Below are positions 6,869 through 10,831 of a stretch of 10,831 nucleotides of DNA, piece after piece. The position numbers and the translations under genes are program-made. Location: NCBI GenBank assembly GCA_021827255.1, contig JAKAWO010000077.1, positions 1-10,831 on the forward strand, written 5' to 3'. Each line of letters starts with the position of its first letter. Positions within the stretch are counted from its first letter, which is position 1. Origin of the DNA: Acidobacteriota bacterium. GTDB lineage: Bacteria; Acidobacteriota; Terriglobia; UBA7540. The notes below the pieces were generated by a model. It was not told where the DNA came from. It saw only the letters and a program-made list of their open reading frames with translations, and did no database searches.

Positions 6869-8029
6869 ATGCCCGTGATTGCTCCTGCCATCAAGCTGCT
6901 GCGCCCCACGTGGGCGGAAATTTCGCTTCCGAAGGTGCGGCGCAATTTCGAGCGGGTCCGCCGATTGGCCGGCTCGCGCAAGGTGATGGCGGTGGTGAAG
7001 GCGGACGCTTACGGCCACGGCGCGGTGGCGATTGCCCGGGAGCTGGCAGCGGCGGGCGCGGACGCGCTGGGCGTGGCCACCGTCGAGGAGGCCATCGAGT
7101 TACGCGAGGCCGACCTGGAGCCGCCCATCCTGCTGCTGGGCGGGCTTTACATGAGTGATCCCGCTGATCTCATCGAGCACCGCCTCACCCCTTCGGTATC
7201 TTCAACGGCTCGGCTGGATACCTACGCCGCCTGCGCCCGCCGTTACGGTCAACCGATTGAGTTTCATCTCAAGCTCGACACCGGCCTCGGCCGCCTCGGC
7301 CTGCCGCCCGACCGGGTGCGCGCCTTCGTCGAGCATTACCGCGAGCTCGAAGGCCTGGAGCTCAAAGGCTTCTTCACCCACTTCGCTTCCGCCGAAGATC
7401 GCCTGGCCACCCAAACCGACGACCAGCTCGCCTGCTTTGCCCGCGGCCTTGCAGAGCTGCGCTCGATGGGCATCGAGCCGGAATGGATCCATCTCTCGAA
7501 CAGCGCCGCCCTGGCGACCGAGCGGCATTTCCCGGGCGAGAACCTGGTTCGTATCGGGGCCTTGCTCTACGGTTACTGCGTTCCCATCCTCTCGCTGCCC
7601 GGCCAGCCTCCGCCGGACCTTTCCGAATTCGAGCCCATCCTCTCCCTCAAGTCGCGGGTGGTTTTTCTCAAGGATGTCGCGGCCGGCGCTCCGCTAGGCT
7701 ATGGCGGGGCATTCCACACTCGCCGCCCTTCGCGCATCGCTACCGTTCCCGTCGGTTACGCCGACGGCCTCAGCCGCGCGCTCTCGAATCGCGGCCAGGC
7801 CATCATCCGCGACCGCTTGGCCCGCATCGTCGGCGCCATCAGCATGGACCTCAGCCTCCTCGATGTCACCGACATTTCTGGCGTCGAGGTGGGCGATGAA
7901 GTGATTCTACTGGGCCGCTCCGAACACTGCTCCATTACCGCGCTTGAAATCGCCGCCCAGCTTGACACCGTCCCCTATGAAGTTTTGTGCTTGATCGGCC
8001 GGCGAGTCCCGCGCCTTTACCTCGACTGA
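6869..8029 (+). CDS. alr: Alanine racemase
   Basis: Alr is a PLP enzyme interconverting L- and D-alanine, the source of D-alanine for peptidoglycan. At 386 residues it is of normal size. Landmarks: RPTWAEISLPKVRRNF at the start; the PLP lysine in VVKADAYGHG (Lys44); HLKLDTGLGRLG at 133-144 with Arg142; HLSNSAA at 208-214; RIGALLYGY at 228-236; the catalytic Tyr278 in PLGYGG; PVGYADGLSR at 294-303; and a C-terminal beta domain with DEVILLGR and the ending PYEVLCLIGRRVPRLY. The start is ATG 6869. Its leader is pyrimidine-rich, contains CCTCCTT and no Shine-Dalgarno sequence, so initiation may be leaderless or rely on other features. It is 59 bases after dnaB and is followed by a terminator. Confidence 0.96.
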   Translation: MPVIAPAIKLLRPTWAEISLPKVRRNFERVRRLAGSRKVMAVVKADAYGHGAVAIARELAAAGADALGVATVEEAIELREADLEPPILLLGGLYMSDPADLIEHRLTPSVSSTARLDTYAACARRYGQPIEFHLKLDTGLGRLGLPPDRVRAFVEHYRELEGLELKGFFTHFASAEDRLATQTDDQLACFARGLAELRSMGIEPEWIHLSNSAALATERHFPGENLVRIGALLYGYCVPILSLPGQPPPDLSEFEPILSLKSRVVFLKDVAAGAPLGYGGAFHTRRPSRIATVPVGYADGLSRALSNRGQAIIRDRLARIVGAISMDLSLLDVTDISGVEVGDEVILLGRSEHCSITALEIAAQLDTVPYEVLCLIGRRVPRLYLD

Positions 8030-8057
8030 AGGCTGATAACCTCGCCCAGCGGCGGAT

Positions 8058-8091
8058 AGCCGCGACCGGGCTTGGTCCGTCGCGGGCTTTT
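8058..8091 (+). terminator. Intrinsic terminator after alr
   Basis: Starting 29 bases after the alr stop, CCGCGAC (8060-8066) pairs with GTCGCGG (8079-8085). The stem can be extended by AGC/GCT across one bulged G and is followed by TTTT (8088-8091). This marks the end of the housekeeping block. Confidence 0.65.
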
Positions 8092-8669
8092 CGTTCAGTT
8101 AACCTGAATCCCGCGTCATGAGCGTCGTAAACTTCGTTGCAAATATCGAGCCGAGCGGTCGGACGGTATATCTTGGCACTTACACGCAAACCGCACTAAA
8201 AGTGAGGCTTGGATGTAATGGCCCGTGGACCGCGAAATTTGCGCCTCAGCATCGATAGCGTGGGGCTCCCGCAATTCGGCGGCGTGACGCTCGGTGGCCG
8301 ACTAGTATTACTTTGTTATGTTCTGTCGGCCTGAGGTCCGCGAATGTCAACGGAACCGGCTCTGTCAGTGCAATTTGAGTTTGTCTGGAAGCCGGTGTCG
8401 TCCAACTCGTTCCGACGCGCATTTCAAGCGGCTCTGGCTATGAACCTAACAAAGTAATACTAGCTGGATCGGGATAAGGAGGCACCCTTCATCTGATACA
8501 GTATATGTGCATCAGAAGCATCTCCTCCTGTCAAGCCAAAAATGAATGCGAATCTGCTCGATGCCGGAGGGGTAAGCAAAAACACCGCGATTGGAGTTGC
8601 TTAAGTCGGAAAACAAACCATGAGTGCGGAATCGCTGCGTCATCGTATTTAAGAACAGGAGTACTTAGG
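8092..8669. other. Gene-free, lower-GC stretch holding a palindromic element
   Basis: No convincing gene is seen in these 578 bases. Short open stretches occur (an ATG at 8118 with 47 codons, an ATG at 8218 with 38 codons) but none has a ribosome-binding site or recognisable family features. Composition drops: 95 of 200 bases at 8461-8660 are G or C, against roughly 60-68 percent in the genes by eye. The only strong structure is the 162-bp inverted-repeat element at 8302-8463; a small TCTGAT/ATCAGA hairpin lies at 8492-8516. The stretch may be insertion debris or decayed genes. Confidence 0.5.
8302..8463. mobile_element. Candidate MITE-like element with 22-bp terminal inverted repeats
   Basis: The left end (8302-8323, starting CTAGTATTACTTTGTTA) is the reverse complement of the right end (8442-8463, ending TAACAAAGTAATACTAG) at 21 of 22 positions; the outer 17 are perfect. 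The interior continues the symmetry: CGGAAC (8351-8356) with GTTCCG (8409-8414) has exactly the same centre, and GCCTGAG (8329-8335) with CTCTGGC (8432-8438) is offset by one base. The whole 162 bp can therefore fold as one imperfect hairpin. Both ends carry CTAG, which could be a 4-bp target duplication of the YTAR type used by IS5-like elements, or frame a TA duplication. It has no coding capacity, so it would need a transposase in trans. An alternative is a structured RNA or a protein-binding palindrome. Confidence 0.55.
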
Positions 8670-9029
8670 TCAATTCCTGGGCAGGACCGGCGACCGAAGG
8701 AGAATCCACAGCAGCCCGGCGGTCTGCAAAAAGTAGGTCAGGGCGAGCAGATAGCCAAAGATAAGCGCCGGAATGCTCCAAACCATCCGTGCCTGCGCCC
8801 GGTGGATGAAAAACAGGCCGCTGACGCCCATGACGAGCGCGATGGAATAAATAGGTAGGGCGTAAAGCATGGCCCTGTGCGTTAAGCCATGGAGAAAATT
8901 CGACGGGCCGAGAAATTGCTGAATGACTTTGCTGGCAGCAAGCTCAAACGCCAAGCTGCCCAGCACCAGGGCAAGGCCGGGCTTCAGACTCCTGCCGCTT
9001 GTCGCTCCGGTTTCCGGGTGGTTCTGCAT
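8670..9029 (-). CDS. Small three-helix membrane protein, unknown function (paralogue A)
   Basis: The protein has 119 residues from ATG 9029; AAGGAGGG (9045-9038) sits 8 bases upstream, which selects this ATG over the in-frame GTG at 9038. A hydrophilic N-terminus (about 17 residues) is followed by three hydrophobic segments at about 18-34, 53-75 and 84-111, with a short basic loop HRAQAR (76-81) between the second and third. I do not recognise the family. It is the second gene of a probable two-gene - strand operon and resembles the protein at 9141-9458 in topology, in the GLxH motif before helix 2, in the RAQxR loop and in the Y-L-L pattern of helix 3. No signal peptide or catalytic motif is seen. 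A role as a small inner-membrane protein is all the sequence supports. Confidence 0.75.
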   Translation of the reverse strand: MQNHPETGATSGRSLKPGLALVLGSLAFELAASKVIQQFLGPSNFLHGLTHRAMLYALPIYSIALVMGVSGLFFIHRAQARMVWSIPALIFGYLLALTYFLQTAGLLWILLRSPVLPRN

Positions 9030-9140
9030 GATGGACACCCTCCTTCGGTTCGGGACGTCCCGGCCTTCGACTCCTACCCTTTGCCTCTGGTGGTGTCGGG
9101 ACGAATCCGCGCCGCCAGGAACAATGCGCGCTGGCCGCCC

Positions 9141-9458
9141 CTACATGAGAGCGCCCGAAAGCACGAGCAGGTAAACCGCCATCAGCAGATAGCTGAGGAC
9201 GAGAGCCGCGACCTTCCAGTTCCGCACCTGCGCTCGGGTTAACTGAACGATGCCCCCGACGGCGAGGGCAATGACGACTGCCATGAACCAGAGAAAATGA
9301 TGAAGGCCGCCCGGGCCTACCTTCATAGTGCCCGCCCATTGCAGGTATGCGGAGCCAGAAGCCTGCGCGGAAAACATCGCGACGCTTGCAAGCATCCAGA
9401 CAATTCCCGGCAGCAGGCTCGTGGGACCCTTTCCGCCAGGATCGGTTTTCGGGTCCAT
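9141..9458 (-). CDS. Small three-helix membrane protein, unknown function (paralogue B)
   Basis: The protein has 105 residues from ATG 9458, with AGAAGG (9473-9468) 9 bases upstream. A polar N-terminus rich in Pro, Gly and Lys (residues 1-13) precedes hydrophobic segments at about 15-34, 54-73 and 82-103; the loop between the second and third is TRAQVRNWK (74-82). Family unknown. Similarity to the next gene is weak but spread over helices 2-3: GLHH against GLTH, RAQVR against RAQAR, and LSYLLMAVYLL against FGYLLALTYFL. It is the first gene after the strong promoter at 9600-9628, with a leader of about 135 bases. A 111-base gap with its own ribosome-binding site separates it from paralogue A. 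Confidence 0.75.
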   Translation of the reverse strand: MDPKTDPGGKGPTSLLPGIVWMLASVAMFSAQASGSAYLQWAGTMKVGPGGLHHFLWFMAVVIALAVGGIVQLTRAQVRNWKVAALVLSYLLMAVYLLVLSGALM

Positions 9459-9487
9459 AATGGACCGCCTTCTTCAGCTCACCGTCA

Positions 9488-9552
9488 GCAGGCTTGCGGC
9501 TTTTGTGCGCCTGCCGTCGTTCCGTTGGGTCCCCCGACCCCCGGAAAACCGG
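9488..9552 (-). other. Hairpin-rich 5' leader of the membrane-protein operon
   Basis: Between the inferred start near 9593 and the ATG at 9458, three stems are visible: CCGG-AAAA-CCGG (9541-9552), GGGTC-CCCC-GACCC (9527-9540) and GCAGGC/GCCTGC (9488-9493 with 9509-9514); sequences are given as on the + strand. No known riboswitch class is recognised. The leader could carry an RNA regulator or simply be GC-rich and structured. Confidence 0.35.
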
Positions 9553-9599
9553 AATGTGAGCGGAAATCTGATTTGAACCTCGGATTCTATCTGGCCGAA

Positions 9600-9628
9600 C
9601 TTATAGCGCCGCTGCCGAGCCATGTCAA
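9600..9628 (-). promoter_or_regulatory. Near-consensus sigma-70 promoter for the membrane-protein pair
   Basis: On the - strand, a perfect -35 TTGACA (9628-9623) is followed after exactly 17 bases by TATAAG (9605-9600), five of six matches to TATAAT. A transcript would start near 9593 and run leftward into the genes at 9141-9458 and 8670-9029. This is the best promoter in the window. Confidence 0.7.
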
Positions 9629-9691
9629 CGGAAAAAGCAGCGCGGGCCAGACCGCCGCGCCGACAAGCCGGGAATCTCCTTCGCTCGGGAG

Positions 9692-9901
9692 GTGGAGATT
9701 TCGAAGGACAACCAGAAGACTTTTGCCGTCAAAGGACTGGTGGTGATCGAAGACGCGGCCCGGCGGGACCGGACGGAGGCGAAAGGCATGGGCTCGACGG
9801 ATTGGAACGTAACGGTTCCAGGGAGTCCCGTTTGTGAGGCGAGGATTTCCTTCAAGGCTGCCGCCAGCGCGGCGGTGGCCGAGAAAATCGCGCTGAGTTA
9901 G
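9692..9901 (+). CDS. Doubtful small open reading frame
   Basis: A 69-codon frame begins with GTG at 9692 and ends with TAG at 9901. Codon choice is plausible (mostly G or C in third position) and the translation looks protein-like (EISKDNQKTFAVKGLVVIED at the start), but no family is recognised. GGGAG directly abuts the GTG, too close to act as a ribosome-binding site, and the frame is open upstream without another start codon. It may be the remnant of a longer gene. A GGCGG-AATAAA-CCGCC hairpin (9907-9922) follows the stop. The opposite strand is also open here, so coding is uncertain. Confidence 0.25.
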   Translation: MEISKDNQKTFAVKGLVVIEDAARRDRTEAKGMGSTDWNVTVPGSPVCEARISFKAAASAAVAEKIALS

Positions 9902-10004
9902 AAGGCGGCGGAATAAACCGCCGGGGAGGCGCTTGAGATGAAAGGAGAAAGCGCCGTCGCGGCCACCAATCCACAAACCGGTCACGGAGCGCCCGCCGGC
10001 GCGG
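9902..10004. other. Intergenic with two hairpins, downstream of the 41-residue gene
   Basis: This short stretch holds GGCGG/CCGCC (9907-9911 with 9918-9922) and a perfect 7-bp GGCGCTT/AAGCGCC stem with a 14-base loop (9928-9934 with 9949-9955). Neither has an adjacent T-run on either strand, so they are not convincing terminators. Confidence 0.35.
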
Positions 10005-10130
10005 CTACCGGGTGTCGTCATGGCGGTAGGCGTCGAGGGACCAGGCGTCGGATTTTTCGTTGTGGCGCAGGATATAGACGCCGTCGTCGTCGGCGCGATG
10101 ACCGGCGTAACATTCAACCTCAACCTTCAT
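10005..10130 (-). CDS. 41-residue protein, apparently an internally shortened member of a small conserved family
   Basis: On the - strand, ATG 10130-10128 opens a 41-codon frame ending in TAG at 10005. AGGA lies 7 bases upstream, and a -10-like TACAAT lies at 10188-10183 with a CGGGTT/AACCCG hairpin (10155-10170) in the presumed leader. The protein starts MKVEVECYAGHRAD and continues DDGVYILRHNEKSDAWSLDAYR. From memory, a widespread uncharacterised family of about 70-90 residues begins (K)VECY(A/S)GY(R/K)(A/G)(D/E)ExPxRF, has a central RW(Y/L)xPDxxYF(K/R)V segment and ends RADDGxxYILRHxxxxxxWxLxxY. Here both ends are present but the middle of roughly 35-40 residues is missing, in frame. It could be a functional mini-version or a decayed copy. 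The family identity is recollection, not a search result. Confidence 0.55.
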   Translation of the reverse strand: MKVEVECYAGHRADDDGVYILRHNEKSDAWSLDAYRHDDTR

Positions 10131-10418
10131 GGCCAAATCCTGCCCAGGCACGGGCGGGTTTCCGAACCCGTCGCTGCCAAGGATTGTAACGCGAGAGGGA
10201 CGTTCGGGCGTCGTTCGGCCCGAAGCACCGGCGACGGGAAGGAAAAGCCGCAGCGTTTGAGAGCAAACGCGGCGCTACAAAAGCCGGGGCGAAATGCCGG
10301 TTCCCAGAGAGCCCGCGAGGGCGAGCGCAATGTCAACGCTGCCGGGTCGGGATGGATGGCAATAAAATTGGAATGGCGCTAGAATCCGACCTTGAGTTGG
10401 AGCTTCGCGGAGGCTCAG
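10131..10418. other. Intergenic between divergent genes
   Basis: These 288 bases separate the - strand 41-residue gene from the + strand reductase. They hold hairpins at 10155-10170 and 10203-10224 (TTCGGGC/GCCCGAA), the - strand terminator-like structure at 10243-10273 and, near the reductase, a -10-like TAGAAT at 10380-10385 without a clear -35 (TGGCAA at 10357-10362 at 17-bp spacing). No further gene is supported. Confidence 0.4.
10243..10273 (-). terminator. Possible intrinsic terminator on the - strand
   Basis: Read leftward, GCCGCGTTT is followed by GCTCTC, then AAACGCTGCGGC and TTTT: a stem of GCGTTT/AAACGC (10253-10258 with 10265-10270), or nine pairs with a three-base bulge, with four T residues right after (10246-10243). 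No - strand gene is seen upstream of it, so what it would terminate is unclear. It could insulate the 41-residue gene from antisense transcription out of the reductase region. Confidence 0.35.
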
Positions 10419-10831
10419 ATGAAACGAAGGAATTTTCTAATGGCAAGCGCCGCGGCGGCAGGAGCGGCGATGGCCCCGAAATTTTCGCTTGGGGCGGCGG
10501 GCGCGACGGGCGACGACGGCGGTTTCCGTCCTATTCCGAAAAGGCGGCTGGGAAAAACGGGATGGGATTTGTCCATCATCGGCCTGGGCGGGATCGTCAT
10601 TATGGGTGCGACGCAGGCTGTCGCCAACAACACCGTGGCGGAGGCGGTGGAGGCGGGAATCAATTACTTTGACGTTGCGCCGAGCTACGGCGACGCGCAG
10701 CAACTGCTGGGGCCGGCGCTCAAGCCTTATCGCGACCGCGTGTTTCTGGCGTGCAAGACGGGAAAACGCGATCGGGCGGGCGCGGCGGCGGCGCTGGATG
10801 AATCGCTCAAGCACCTTGAGACCGACCACGT
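10419..10831 (+). CDS. Aldo/keto reductase with twin-arginine signal, 5' part (runs off window)
   Basis: ATG 10419, with GGAGG (10409-10413) 5 bases upstream, opens a frame that stays open for 137 codons to the window end. The N-terminus MKRRNFLMASAAAAGAAMAP is a Tat signal: RRNFL followed by an Ala-rich hydrophobic stretch. Aldo/keto reductase features follow: RRLGKTGWDLSIIGLGG (42-58), GINYFDVAPSYGDAQ with catalytic Asp85 and Tyr90 (80-94), and FLACKTGKRD with the active-site Lys113. The family are NAD(P)H-dependent oxidoreductases with a TIM-barrel fold. Export via Tat, probably with cofactor bound, is inferred. Such 'twin-arginine' reductases are frequent in Acidobacteriota and Planctomycetota (recollection). 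The substrate cannot be told. Confidence 0.9.
   Translation, partial: MKRRNFLMASAAAAGAAMAPKFSLGAAGATGDDGGFRPIPKRRLGKTGWDLSIIGLGGIVIMGATQAVANNTVAEAVEAGINYFDVAPSYGDAQQLLGPALKPYRDRVFLACKTGKRDRAGAAAALDESLKHLETDH

Noticed and set aside
8118..8259. 47-codon open frame starting ATG 8118
   Set aside because: No ribosome-binding site, no recognisable family, and it lies in a stretch where several short frames are open by chance.
8344..8355. 12-base direct repeat ATGTCAACGGAA also at 9622-9633
   Set aside because: A few identical 12-mers are expected by chance in a window of this size; the second copy is explained by the -35 element there, and the first has no matching -10.
8505..8858. 117-codon + strand open frame
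   Set aside because: It lies largely antisense to the membrane protein gene at 8670-9029, and its Cys/Arg/Gln-rich translation has no membrane or domain pattern.
9587..10123. 178-codon open frame on the - strand
   Set aside because: It overlaps the better supported 41-residue gene and the promoter of the membrane pair, has no recognisable features, and reads like an out-of-frame translation of GC-rich DNA.
10357..10385. Sigma-54-like GG...GG spacing or sigma-70 promoter before the reductase
   Set aside because: The -12 position has GG rather than GC, and the sigma-70 reading has only three of six matches at -35 (TGGCAA); only the TAGAAT -10-like hexamer stands out.
1..10831. CRISPR array, integrase, toxin-antitoxin or defence genes
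   Set aside because: No regularly spaced repeats and no protein with such motifs were seen on either strand.

Overview
The window is about 10.8 kb of GC-rich bacterial chromosome. The left three quarters is a dense, co-directional block of housekeeping genes. The gene order, the general (CTC/TL5-type) L25 with a long charged tail, the TPR gene beside ispE, and the Tat-type aldo/keto reductase together suggest Acidobacteriota or a related deep-branching lineage. This is inference from gene content and remembered gene orders; no search was possible.

Positions 1-8029, all on the + strand: the 3' end of a TPR protein gene; ispE (isoprenoid precursors); tRNA-Gln(UUG); prs (PRPP synthesis); rplY (ribosomal protein L25); pth (peptidyl-tRNA hydrolase); rpsF, rpsR and rplI (ribosomal proteins S6, S18 and L9); dnaB (replicative helicase); alr (alanine racemase). 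Gaps are mostly short, and rpsF and rpsR nearly abut their upstream neighbours, so much of this is probably co-transcribed. The block joins translation, nucleotide precursor supply, DNA replication and cell-wall precursor synthesis. A hairpin plus T-run at 8058-8091 ends it.

Positions 8092-10418 are a looser accessory stretch. First come about 580 bases without a convincing gene, lower in GC (95 G+C of 200 bases at 8461-8660), containing a 162-bp imperfect palindrome with 22-bp terminal inverted repeats flanked by CTAG; this looks like a small non-autonomous mobile element. Next, on the - strand, are two small three-helix membrane proteins that look like diverged tandem paralogues, read from a near-consensus sigma-70 promoter (TTGACA, 17 bp, TATAAG) through a hairpin-rich leader. 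Further along, also on the - strand, is a 41-codon gene that appears to be an internally shortened member of a small conserved protein family.

From 10419 to the window end is the 5' part of a + strand aldo/keto reductase with a twin-arginine signal peptide.

The parts most worth a second look are the palindromic element, the membrane-protein pair with its promoter and leader, the shortened small protein, and a phased cluster of DnaA-box-like sites ahead of dnaB. No complete novel system could be demonstrated from the sequence alone.
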